Shown here piece after piece: positions 1 through 6,567 of a stretch of DNA of 9,108 bases. Below the pieces are notes generated by a model. That model did not search any database, was not told where the DNA came from, and saw only the letters and a program-made list of their open reading frames with translations. Every line of letters begins with the position of its first letter. Positions within the stretch are counted from its first letter, which is position 1. The stretch comes from 13-2-20CM-68-14 sp036378475. GTDB lineage: Bacteria > Actinomycetota > Thermoleophilia > Gaiellales > Gaiellaceae. A program made the position numbers and the translations under genes. The stretch spans positions 1 through 9,108 of the forward strand of contig DASUWJ010000021.1 in the NCBI GenBank assembly GCA_036378475.1, given 5' to 3'.

Positions 1-217
1 TAGTTTGCCATGGCCGTGTCCGGCCACTCGTGGGCGGGTGAAATCGGTGATCATTGGCGGATCGCCTGCTGACGCCGGTTTCGCTTGGTGCCTGCGAGCC
101 CGTGTTTAGTTTGGCGTGGGAGCCTTGCCGGCACTCCGGACTGTTGCTTCGAGCACGCCCATCAGACTCGTCAGTTTCCGAGGCTCTCCAGGCGATGTCC
201 GTGTCGTCGTCGACGTG
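1..217 (+). ncRNA. Candidate IS110 bridge RNA region upstream of the transposase
   Basis: About 220 bases upstream of the transposase have no plausible coding sequence. In the IS110 group (as opposed to IS1111) the long non-coding stretch on this side of the transposase encodes a structured bridge RNA whose two loops pair with target and donor DNA. Short self-complementary segments are visible, for example CCGG-cact-CCGG at 129-140. The 11-mer at 158-168 (CCCATCAGACT) matches 10 of 11 bases of the sequence at 1478-1488, at the presumed right end. It lies towards the transposase side, where the donor-binding loop is expected. Exact RNA ends and fold were not computed; the call rests on family knowledge plus this one match. 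Confidence 0.3.
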
Positions 218-230
218 AAGGGAGCAGGCG

Positions 231-1463
231 ATGGAAACGGTGGTCGAGCGTCCGTCGGCGCTAGATGTGCATAAGGAGCAGGTGACCGCGTGCGTGCGCG
301 TGCCGGCTGGGCGCGGCAGGCGTGAGCAGCATGTGGCGGAGTTCAAGACGACGGTGCAGGGGCTGCTCGCGCTGCGTGACTGGTTGAAGGCCCACGGCGC
401 GACGCAGGTGGCGATGGAAGCCTCGGGTGTCTACTGGAAGCCGCCGTGGGCGATTCTCGAGGACGAGTTCGACTGTCTGCTCGTCAACGCGCGGCACGTC
501 AAGCAGGTGCCGGGCCGCAAGACCGACGTCTCCGACGCGGCCTGGCTGTGTCAGTTGTTGGAGGCCGGCCTGCTCGAGCGCAGTTTCGTGCCGCCGAAGC
601 CGATCCGGACGCTGCGTAACCTGACCCGTTACCGCAAGGCGCAGATCGGCGAGCGCCAGCGGGAGGCCAATCGGCTGCACAAAATCCTCGAAGACACCGG
701 GATCAAGCTCGACTGCGTCGCCAGCGATATCCTCGGCGTCTCTGGGCGGGCGATGTTGGAGGCGCTCGTTTCCGGCACGACCGACCCCGCCGTGCTCGCC
801 GAGCTGGCCAAGGGCAAGCTGCGCAAGAAGCTGCCGGCGCTCAGAGAAGCGTTGGAGGGCCGCTTCGACGTCGAGCACGGGATCGTCGTCGGCGCGATCC
901 TCGCCCACATCGACTTCCTCGACGAACAGATCGATCTGCTCTCGGAAGCAATCGAGGAGCAGATCCGCCCTTTCGCAGCGGCGGTTGAGTTGCTCTGCAC
1001 GATCCCCGGCCTGCAACGGCGCACCGCCGAGGTGGTGATCGCAGAGATCGGCACCGACATGAGCCGCTTCCCGACCGCCGGCCACCTCGCCAGCTGGGCC
1101 GGCCTCTGCCCCGGCAACGACGAGTCCGCCGGCAAACGCCGCTCCGGTCGCACTCGCAAAGGATCCCGCTGGCTCGGGATCGCGCTCACCGAAGCCGCCC
1201 AAGCCAACACCCGTAGCCGCGATACCTACCTCTCAGCTCAGTACCGACGCCTCAAGCCCCGCCGCGGACACCGCAAGGCGATCGGGGCCGTTAGACACTC
1301 GATCATCGTCGCCTGCTGGCACATGCTCACAACCGGCGAGGTCTACCGGGAAGCCGGCGGCGACTACTACGCCCGCCTCGACCCAGACAAACAAACCCGA
1401 CGCCTGGTCGCACAACTCGAACGTCTCGGACACGTCGTCACGCTTCAGCAGGCCGCCGCTTGA
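231..1463 (+). CDS. IS110-family transposase (DEDD RuvC-like plus serine recombinase domain)
   Basis: Recombinase that mobilises the IS110 element under bridge RNA guidance. The N-terminal RuvC-like half shows the DEDD set: D12 in LDVHK, E63 in AMEASG, and D99 and D102 in KTDVSDA. A coiled linker follows (about 130-245). The C-terminal Tnp_20-type domain starts at the helix-hairpin-like CTIPGLQRRTAEVVIAEIG (256-274) and continues through SWAGLCPGNDESAGKR (288-303). S299, or less likely S305, is the candidate nucleophile. The length of 410 aa is normal for the family, and no frameshift or stop is seen, so it looks active. The ATG is preceded by AAGGGAG at 218-224 with 6 nt spacing, which supports this start. 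The stop lies 7 nt before the GTG that now opens the VOC frame, so transcription or translation may run into that gene. Confidence 0.95.
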   Translation: METVVERPSALDVHKEQVTACVRVPAGRGRREQHVAEFKTTVQGLLALRDWLKAHGATQVAMEASGVYWKPPWAILEDEFDCLLVNARHVKQVPGRKTDVSDAAWLCQLLEAGLLERSFVPPKPIRTLRNLTRYRKAQIGERQREANRLHKILEDTGIKLDCVASDILGVSGRAMLEALVSGTTDPAVLAELAKGKLRKKLPALREALEGRFDVEHGIVVGAILAHIDFLDEQIDLLSEAIEEQIRPFAAAVELLCTIPGLQRRTAEVVIAEIGTDMSRFPTAGHLASWAGLCPGNDESAGKRRSGRTRKGSRWLGIALTEAAQANTRSRDTYLSAQYRRLKPRRGHRKAIGAVRHSIIVACWHMLTTGEVYREAGGDYYARLDPDKQTRRLVAQLERLGHVVTLQQAAA

Positions 1464-1470
1464 CCTCCCG

Positions 1471-1893
1471 GTGATTTCCCATCAGTCTGCTGAAAACCTC
1501 GAAAGGAGTGACGGCAAGGCGCGGATTACGAAGGTAGGCCGGGTGATGGTTCCTGTCAGCGACCAGGACGCGGCGATCGCGTTCTACAAGGACACGCTCG
1601 GCTTCGAGGTGGTTTCCGATACGCCCTATGGCGAGGGCCAGCGCTGGGTCGAGGTCGCCCCCGCGGCAGATGGCACCGCGCTGGCGCTCGTCCCCGCCCA
1701 GGAGAACTACGAGACCAGCCGCAATACCGGAATCGCGCTCTCGACCGGCGACGCGCGGAGTGCACACGAAGAGCTCAAGGCCAAAGGTGTCGACGTCGAC
1801 GAGGAGCTGATGGGCGGTGATGGCGGCGTTCCGGTGATGTTCTTCTTCCGAGACGGCGACGGGAACACCCTGATGCTCGTCGAGAGCCCCTGA
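1471..1893 (+). CDS. VOC (glyoxalase/bleomycin-resistance fold) family protein, start codon damaged
   Basis: A small vicinal-oxygen-chelate fold protein; enzymes of this fold act on lactoylglutathione, aromatic diols or antibiotics, and the substrate here is unknown. The body reads RITKVGRVMVPVSDQDAAIA, then FYKDTLGFEVV and the C-terminal FFFRDGDGNTLMLVES, which carries the usual C-terminal Glu. The position often held by a metal-binding His in the first strand is Val, so metal binding is doubtful. The frame is open from GTG 1471, but the first 15 residues look like transposon-end sequence, not protein family. The natural start is probably codon 1516, where an AAAGGAG sits 7 nt upstream; that would give 125 aa, normal for a single VOC domain. 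The codon there is AAG, so the gene is either start-defective, rescued from GTG 1471 by coupling to the transposase stop 7 nt away, or affected by a base-call error. A later start at ATG 1546 would cut the first strand. Confidence 0.8.
   Translation: MISHQSAENLERSDGKARITKVGRVMVPVSDQDAAIAFYKDTLGFEVVSDTPYGEGQRWVEVAPAADGTALALVPAQENYETSRNTGIALSTGDARSAHEELKAKGVDVDEELMGGDGGVPVMFFFRDGDGNTLMLVESP
1502..1508 (+). promoter_or_regulatory. Shine-Dalgarno AAAGGAG of the VOC gene, pointing at AAG
   Basis: AAAGGAG is followed by a 7-nt spacer (TGACGGC) and then AAG GCG CGG ATT ACG at 1516. Spacing is ideal for initiation at 1516, but that codon is AAG, not ATG. The overlapping GTG at 1508 is in a different frame and soon hits TAG. 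This suggests that the ancestral start was ATG at 1516 and has been lost. Confidence 0.6.
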
Positions 1894-1954
1894 GCCCTCG
1901 GCCGCCGTTGACCCCCCGCGAGCTCACCGCGACGAACTCGGAAAGCAGGGCTTA

Positions 1955-2238
1955 GTGGCGAAGCAGATTCCGACGCTGTTCGTTTGCCACGGCGATAACC
2001 AAGGCCCGAGCTTCCATCCCTGCCGCCGCGTGCAAGAGGCACTCCGCGCGGCCGAGCTCGACTACGACAAGGTGATCGCGGGGCACGGGAGTCCGATTCC
2101 GTTTCTGCGCAGGGGCTCACGAGAAGAGCTGCGTGCGGCGACCGGCTCGACGAAGCCGCCGGCGCGCTCAAGCTACCCGACGGATCGGTGCTCACCCACT
2201 CCCGCGCGATCCTCGCCTGGATCGGCGAGCAACGGTGA
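1955..2238 (+). pseudogene. GST N-terminal-like thioredoxin-fold protein, frameshifted
   Basis: The first 70 codons from GTG 1955 give a glutathione S-transferase N-terminal/glutaredoxin-like start: TLFVCHGDNQGPSFHPCRR (C11 and C23), a helix, then LDYDKVIAGHG and REELRAATGSTKPPA. After codon GCG at 2162-2164 this frame turns into Ser/Pro/Arg-rich nonsense running to 2320. Skipping two bases (2165-2166) gives LKLPDGSVLTHSRAILAWIG followed by EQR and TGA at 2236-2238, which is the expected strand-strand-helix end of the domain. The full product would be 93 aa, about one thioredoxin-like domain. The event is a net +2 (or -1) in a GCGCGC run, so either a true slippage mutation or a sequencing or assembly error. 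The gene lies 61 nt after the VOC gene on the same strand, probably co-transcribed; both could belong to a glutathione- or thiol-type stress response, which is a weak guess. Confidence 0.75.
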
Positions 2239-2440
2239 CCTCAAGCGGCACCAGGCGCGGCGAAGGCGGCGTATGCCGCAAGCAGCGAGTTTCTCCGCGC
2301 GCCTGAAGCGAACCAGGTAGATGATGCGGTGGCGGGCGGGCTCTGTCCCTCTCCCCTCCGGAGCTTCCCGTGAGGCGGCTTCGTGGAGTGAGTTCGCCCG
2401 CACTTCGAGCGTGGAAAGCAAGCGCGAGGATGAGCTTGCA

Positions 2441-3487
2441 CTAGGACGAGGCTGCGACGGCCGTCGGCCTGGCAGAGGAGGAGTGGAGCTCGCGTACCGG
2501 AACCGCAGCCGAGGGAATACGGCGCGGGAGCGCGGAAGGAGTCGCCCGGCCTCCCAGCCCGCCCGGCGCCCGCTCAACGAGCGCGAGCGGTGCGGCAACG
2601 ATGACGGCGGCAGCCAGGAGCACGGCTCCTCGGTGCCCGCGCCGCACGTCGTTCGCCGCCTGCCCGGCGCTGCCGACGAGCGCGCCGCGGGCGAAGCCGC
2701 CGAGCGCGCCGCGGGCGAAGCCGCCGAGCAGGAGTGCGAAGCCGATCGCAAGCGCGAAGCCATGGCCGAAGTCGGTGAAGGTGCGGCTCTGGATCGCCGC
2801 CGAGCCGACAAACGTGACGAGTCCGCCGGCGCAGACGAGGCGCAGCCGCAAGGGTAGCGTTCCGGCAAGGAAGGCGGCGGTCGAGGCAAGCCCGTAGCTG
2901 ACTCCGACATCGCGCGAGCGCGCGACCGAGTCCTGGAGCGTCCCGAGCTCGATCCCGGCCCAGATCCCCATCGCGCTCAGCAGGGTCGCTCCCACATGGC
3001 CGGCCGAGAAGACGGTCAGAAGACGCTTCGTGCCGATCCGCCGCTCGAGGCTGCCGAGGACGACGAGGAGGACGGCTGCCCAAAGCGGAAACGACGCCGG
3101 CTCGATCCAAAAAGCGCTGGCGATCAGCACCCGCACCGGGGCGTGTGCGAGCTGCTCGAGGTTCGTGCTGCTCCCCTCGAGGAGGGCCTGGCGCCGCGAG
3201 CTACTCGCGGCTGCGAGGAACCCCGTCGCAACGGCCAACAGTCCGAGATAGCAGAGCGTGCCATGAATGCGCGCTCCCACGAGCAGGCGCCAGGGCAGCC
3301 GCAACAGGGGTCGAGAAGCAACCGGCCCAGCTGGGGCAGGGGCTCCACGGAACGCCGCCATGCACGGACGATCGCAGACTGGTGTCAGACGGTGGTTCGG
3401 CAACCGTAAATCCGGTGTAAGCGCCGGCCCGGTCTGCATGCGCTGCGCCCGTTCGCCGCGATCGAGGAGCCCCGCCCGTCGCTCCAT
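2441..3487 (-). CDS. Rhomboid-like polytopic membrane protein
   Basis: An integral membrane protein of the actinobacterial rhomboid-like group, possibly an intramembrane serine protease. Numbered from the longest start, hydrophobic segments lie near 75-95, 117-145, 155-178, 195-211, 215-231, 240-257 and 287-304. Family-like signatures are STNLEQLAHAPVRVLIASAF (107-126), LERRIGTKRLLTVFSAGHVG (147-166), DVGVSYG (193-199) and DFGHGFALAIG (239-249). S197 sits in a GxS context and H242 follows a short loop, the arrangement of the rhomboid Ser/His dyad; activity is unproven. The start is uncertain: ATG 3487, ATG 3439 and ATG 3361 all lack a clear Shine-Dalgarno. ATG 3361 (residue 43) is most sensible because the preceding residues are polar and poorly structured. 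A tandem duplication encodes GGFARGAL twice after the helix carrying H242. The tail after about residue 305 is low in complexity. It is transcribed divergently from the cyclase-STAND gene. Confidence 0.72.
   Translation of the reverse strand: MERRAGLLDRGERAQRMQTGPALTPDLRLPNHRLTPVCDRPCMAAFRGAPAPAGPVASRPLLRLPWRLLVGARIHGTLCYLGLLAVATGFLAAASSSRRQALLEGSSTNLEQLAHAPVRVLIASAFWIEPASFPLWAAVLLVVLGSLERRIGTKRLLTVFSAGHVGATLLSAMGIWAGIELGTLQDSVARSRDVGVSYGLASTAAFLAGTLPLRLRLVCAGGLVTFVGSAAIQSRTFTDFGHGFALAIGFALLLGGFARGALGGFARGALVGSAGQAANDVRRGHRGAVLLAAAVIVAAPLALVERAPGGLGGRATPSALPRRIPSAAVPVRELHSSSARPTAVAASS
2678..2725. repeat. Perfect 24-bp tandem duplication inside the rhomboid-like gene
   Basis: Two exact adjacent copies of a 24-base unit (2678-2701 and 2702-2725) read GAGCGCGCCGCGGGCGAAGC plus CGCC on the plus strand. 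In the minus-strand gene they encode an in-frame octapeptide repeat, GGFARGAL twice, just after the transmembrane helix carrying the candidate catalytic His. The length is a multiple of three, so the frame is kept. Confidence 0.95.
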
Positions 3488-3644
3488 TCAAAAAGAACGT
3501 GCGGCGCCTGAGTGCGAGAGAGAGCAGGACGAAAGTTCAATCCGACGGAAGCGACGTGGCGCGCGGCCGCTCTAGCGTTCCGACGGCCTACGGAGCTGTC
3601 CGCGGCTTCCGCGAGACGTCCGGGAACGCAATAGTGGGGCTTCG
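3488..3644. promoter_or_regulatory. Divergent intergenic region, probable promoters for both flanking genes
   Basis: About 157 bases separate the divergently oriented rhomboid-like gene and the cyclase-STAND gene, so promoters for the latter and possibly the former should lie here. I could not identify convincing -35/-10 pairs. A perfect 5-bp hairpin, CGCGG-CTT-CCGCG (3601-3613), lies 31 nt before the ATG. A GTGGGG at 3634-3639 is the likely ribosome binding site for 3645. No small ORF is convincing. Confidence 0.35.
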
Positions 3645-6557
3645 ATGGCCAAGGCTCCGAGCGGTACCGTCACTCTCCTCTTTAGCGACATCGAGGGCTC
3701 GACCAGGGTGCTCGAGCGTGTCGGCGACGCGTATCCGGCCTTGCGCGCCGAACACCGTCGCCTGCTGCGCCGCGCATTCGAGCTTCACGGCGGCTACGAG
3801 GTCGATACCGAAGGCGACGCTTTCTTCGTCGCCTTCTCCTCGGCGCAGGATGCCGTTGCGGCTGCCGTGGACGCCCAGCTGGCACTCGCGTGGCACCCCT
3901 GGCCGCCGGGCGGTGAAATCCGCGTTCGCATGGGCTTGCACACGGGGGAGCCACGGCTGCTCGAGGGCGGTTATGTCGGTCTGGCTGTCCATGCAGCCGC
4001 GCGGGTGATGGCCGCCGGCCACGGCGGCCAAGTGCTCATATCTCACTCGACACGCGCGTTGCTCGCCGGGCGGTTCGAGCTTCGGGACCTGGGCGAGCAT
4101 CGGCTGAAAGACCTGCGCGAGAAGCAGCGCCTCTACCAGGTACTGATCGAGGGGTTGCCGGTCGACTTCCCGCCGCTAAACACGCTCGAGAACCGGCCGA
4201 CGAACCTCCCCGTCCAGCCGACGCCGCTGATCGGGCGCGAGCGCGAGCTTCGTGCCGTACAAGAGCTGCTGGGGCGCCCAGACGTCCGCCTCCTGACGCT
4301 CACGGGCGCCGGCGGAACCGGCAAGACTCGGCTCGCCCTCCAGGTAGCCGCCGACCTGATCGACGAGTTTGCGAACGGGGTCTTCTTCGTCTCGCTGGCG
4401 CCGGTCGGCGCCGCCGGACTCGTGCTGCCGGAGATCGCGCAGACGCTTGGGCTGCGTGAGCAGCCCGGGGAACCGCTGGCCGAGACCTTAACCGGGTACT
4501 TACGCGACAAGCAGCTGTTGCTCCTGCTGGACAACTTCGAGCAGGTCGTCGGGGCCGCTCCGTCGATTGCCGCCCTGCTCTCGGCGGCCCCCCGGCTGAC
4601 GGTGCTCGTGACGAGCAGGACGCCGCTTCGCCTCTCTGGCGAGCGGACCCACGACGTTCCGCCGCTCGCGGTCCCCGCAGTCGCTAACGGTGCGGACGCC
4701 GAGTCGCTCCTGCGCTACGAGTCGGTGAACTTGTTCGTGGAGCGCGCGCGGGCCGCGAGCCGCGAGTTTGCGATCACGAAAGAGAACGCAGCCGTGATTG
4801 GCGAGATCTGTCGCCGCCTCGATGGTCTTCCGCTCGCGATCGAGCTCGCGGCTCCCCGAGCTCGGGTGTTCGAGCCGGCCGCGCTCCTGCGCCGCCTCGA
4901 TCAGCGGCTGAGGCTGTTGACGAGCGGCCCGGCCGAGCTTGATCCCCGGCAGCGCACACTGCGGGCGACGATCGATTGGAGCTACTCGCTGCTCTCCGAG
5001 CAGGAGCGAGCCCTATTCAGGAGGCTGGGCGTGTTCGTCGGCGGTTGCCGAGCCGCTTCCGCGCAGGCGCTTGTCGATCCGGGCGCCGGGACCGGTGCCG
5101 ACGTGCTCGACGGCCTGATCGCCCTGGTCGAGCAGAGCCTGCTCCAGCGGCGGCCAGACTCCGACGGAGAGCCTCGTTTCTGGCTGCTGGAAACGGTGCG
5201 CGAGTACGCGCTCGAGGCACTCGAACCGAGCGGCATTCGCGAGGAGCTCAGGCGCCGGCATGCGCTCCACTTCCTCTCGCTCGCGGAAGAGATCGAGCTC
5301 AACTCGCGCACCGGCGACCAGCAGGCCCTGTTCGAGCGCCTGGACGCCGAGGGGGGCAACCTGCACGCAGCGCTCGCCTGGGCGAGGGAGACCGGCGAGG
5401 TCGATGTGCTGCTGCGCCTAGCGACGGCGCTGTGGAGCTTCTGGGCGGTCCGCGGCCACGTCTCCGAGGGCACGGCTGCCCTCGAAGAGGCGCTGGCTTT
5501 GAGCCCGGCTCGACCGGCGCGCGCGCTGCTCGGTTTGTCCACCCTGCGCCTGCTCGGCGGCAGCAGCCACGATCCACTCCGAGACGCACGCGAGGTCCTG
5601 AGCGCCTGCGAGCGTCTCGGGGACGACTACAGCTTAGCCCAGGCCTGGAACCTGCTCGGCCGGGTGCAAGGATTGGTGCGGGGCGAGATGGCAGCTGGCG
5701 AGCGAGCGTGGAGCCAAGGGCTCATGTATGCCGAGCGCGGCAACTACGTTGCGGAGCGCGCGGAGAGCATCGGCTGGCTGATGGTCAGCACGATCTTCGG
5801 TCCCTTGCCAGTCGAGGAGGGGATCGCCCGCTGCCAAGCGTTCTCGGCCCGGGCGGCGGAAGACCCCGCGATCCAAGCGTTCGCGTCCGTCGAACGCGCG
5901 GTGCTCGAGGCGATGCGGGGCGAGTTCGAGCTCGCCCGGCGGCTGCTCGCAGACGGGACGCGCGCCGTCCAAGAGCTGGGCCTGAACGTGTGGGCGGCGA
6001 ACAATGCCCAAGAGGGCTTCTTCGTCGAGATGCTGGCCGGAGACCCGGGGGCGGCAGCGAGTGCGCTCCGGGCGAGCTACGAAACGCTCGACCGGATGGG
6101 TGAGCGCGGGTTTCTCTCGACGATCGCGGGCCTGCTCGCGCACGCGCTCTACGCCCAGGCCGACTACGACGAGGCCGAGCGGTTCAGCCGTGCGAGCGAG
6201 GGGGCAGCGGCGCCGGACGATGTCTTTTCACAGATCCTCTGGCGAACGGCTCGGGCCAAGATCAGCGCGCGCCGCGGCGACCAAAAAGAAGCGGAGGTGC
6301 TGGCTCGCAAAGCCGTGGAGCTGGCCGAGCAAACGGATCTCCTCAACACTCAGGCCGAGGCCCTGCTGGACCTGGCCGAGGTGCTGGCGCTCGGCGGCCA
6401 GCAGGACGCGGCTCGAGCCGCGGCCAGCGAGGCGGCGGAGCGCTATGCGCGGAAGGGAAATCGTCCGTCATTCGAGCGCGCGCGGCTGGTCGCGGCGGAA
6501 CCGCTGCCAGCGCTTGACAGCAAGCGGTCGACCCTGGATATTCGGCCCGTCGAGTGA
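3645..6557 (+). CDS. Class III cyclase-like / STAND (NB-ARC) ATPase / TPR signalling protein
   Basis: A large cytoplasmic signal-transduction ATPase. Residues 1-170 form a class III nucleotide cyclase homology domain: TLLFSDIEGST with D15, TEGDAFFVAF with D58, and the VHAAARVMAAGHGGQ segment with R120. Both metal-binding Asp positions and the transition-state Arg are kept. The position usually Lys (ATP choice) is D54, the usual second substrate Asp appears to be L113, and the usual Asn is H116, so cyclase activity is uncertain. Residues 192-460 are a STAND NTPase: PLIGRERELRAV, Walker A GAGGTGKT (221-228), Walker B LLLLLDNFEQ (291-300), VLVTSR (320-325) and GLPLAIELAA (394-403). A winged-helix region follows, with LLETVREYA (514-522), then NLHAALAWA (572-580) and TPR-like helices to about 950. 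No C-terminal LuxR-type DNA-binding domain is present, so it is not a classic MalT-type regulator. The TPRs probably sense a ligand or partner. It is the first gene of a unit with the 66-aa gene 10 nt downstream. Confidence 0.93.
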   Translation: MAKAPSGTVTLLFSDIEGSTRVLERVGDAYPALRAEHRRLLRRAFELHGGYEVDTEGDAFFVAFSSAQDAVAAAVDAQLALAWHPWPPGGEIRVRMGLHTGEPRLLEGGYVGLAVHAAARVMAAGHGGQVLISHSTRALLAGRFELRDLGEHRLKDLREKQRLYQVLIEGLPVDFPPLNTLENRPTNLPVQPTPLIGRERELRAVQELLGRPDVRLLTLTGAGGTGKTRLALQVAADLIDEFANGVFFVSLAPVGAAGLVLPEIAQTLGLREQPGEPLAETLTGYLRDKQLLLLLDNFEQVVGAAPSIAALLSAAPRLTVLVTSRTPLRLSGERTHDVPPLAVPAVANGADAESLLRYESVNLFVERARAASREFAITKENAAVIGEICRRLDGLPLAIELAAPRARVFEPAALLRRLDQRLRLLTSGPAELDPRQRTLRATIDWSYSLLSEQERALFRRLGVFVGGCRAASAQALVDPGAGTGADVLDGLIALVEQSLLQRRPDSDGEPRFWLLETVREYALEALEPSGIREELRRRHALHFLSLAEEIELNSRTGDQQALFERLDAEGGNLHAALAWARETGEVDVLLRLATALWSFWAVRGHVSEGTAALEEALALSPARPARALLGLSTLRLLGGSSHDPLRDAREVLSACERLGDDYSLAQAWNLLGRVQGLVRGEMAAGERAWSQGLMYAERGNYVAERAESIGWLMVSTIFGPLPVEEGIARCQAFSARAAEDPAIQAFASVERAVLEAMRGEFELARRLLADGTRAVQELGLNVWAANNAQEGFFVEMLAGDPGAAASALRASYETLDRMGERGFLSTIAGLLAHALYAQADYDEAERFSRASEGAAAPDDVFSQILWRTARAKISARRGDQKEAEVLARKAVELAEQTDLLNTQAEALLDLAEVLALGGQQDAARAAASEAAERYARKGNRPSFERARLVAAEPLPALDSKRSTLDIRPVE

Positions 6558-6565
6558 AAGGTGAG
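6557..6565 (+). promoter_or_regulatory. Ribosome binding site of the 66-aa gene, overlapping the upstream stop
   Basis: AAAGGTGAG lies just before ATG 6568, with AAGG at 6558-6561, and overlaps the last base of the STAND gene's TGA (6555-6557). This supports ATG 6568 as a real start and indicates translation coupled to the upstream gene. Confidence 0.6.
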
Positions 6566-6567
6566 CC

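Larger units (their letters stand above)
1..1486 (+). mobile_element. IS110-family insertion sequence (left end not fixed)
   Basis: The element is defined by its IS110-type transposase (231-1463). IS110 elements usually lack clear terminal inverted repeats and make no long target duplication, so the ends cannot be read off directly, and I see no inverted-repeat pair. The right end probably lies between the transposase stop (1463) and the Shine-Dalgarno of the next gene (1502). I placed it at about 1486 because a CT dinucleotide, the usual IS110 core, follows there, and the sequence before it is echoed in the 5' non-coding region (158-168). The left end may lie at or outside base 1. A TTGACC box at 1460-1465 resembles the -35 that IS110 right ends can supply to a junction promoter once the element circularises. 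Confidence 0.55.

Noticed and set aside
45..72. Short direct matches between the IS110 leader and right end (CGGTGAT at 45-51 and 1469-1475; CTGCTGA at 66-72 and 1487-1493).
   Set aside because: Seven-base matches are expected by chance over these lengths, and their orientation does not fit the guide pattern.
261..1202. A 313-codon minus-strand frame inside the IS110 transposase.
   Set aside because: Codon-mirror shadow of the transposase, with no recognisable motif or ribosome site.
2266..2279. Hairpin GCGGC-GTAT-GCCGC in the gap after the GST-like gene, as a possible terminator.
   Set aside because: The stem is only 5 bp with no T-rich tract; not enough to call a terminator in GC-rich DNA.
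2321..2857. A 178-codon plus-strand frame opposite the rhomboid-like gene.
   Set aside because: Low-complexity Arg/Glu/Ala composition and no ribosome site; the minus strand gives hydrophobic helices and family motifs.
3563..3575. GCGGCCGCTCTAG, identical to a stretch of common plasmid polylinkers (NotI followed by most of XbaI).
   Set aside because: Only 13 bases match and the flanks are unrelated to vector sequence; in GC-rich DNA a NotI site is unremarkable.
4976..6103. A 375-codon plus-strand frame overlapping the STAND gene in another frame.
   Set aside because: Arg/Ala/Gly-rich shadow frame; the 970-aa frame has clear Walker motifs and continuous homology-like features across the same bases.
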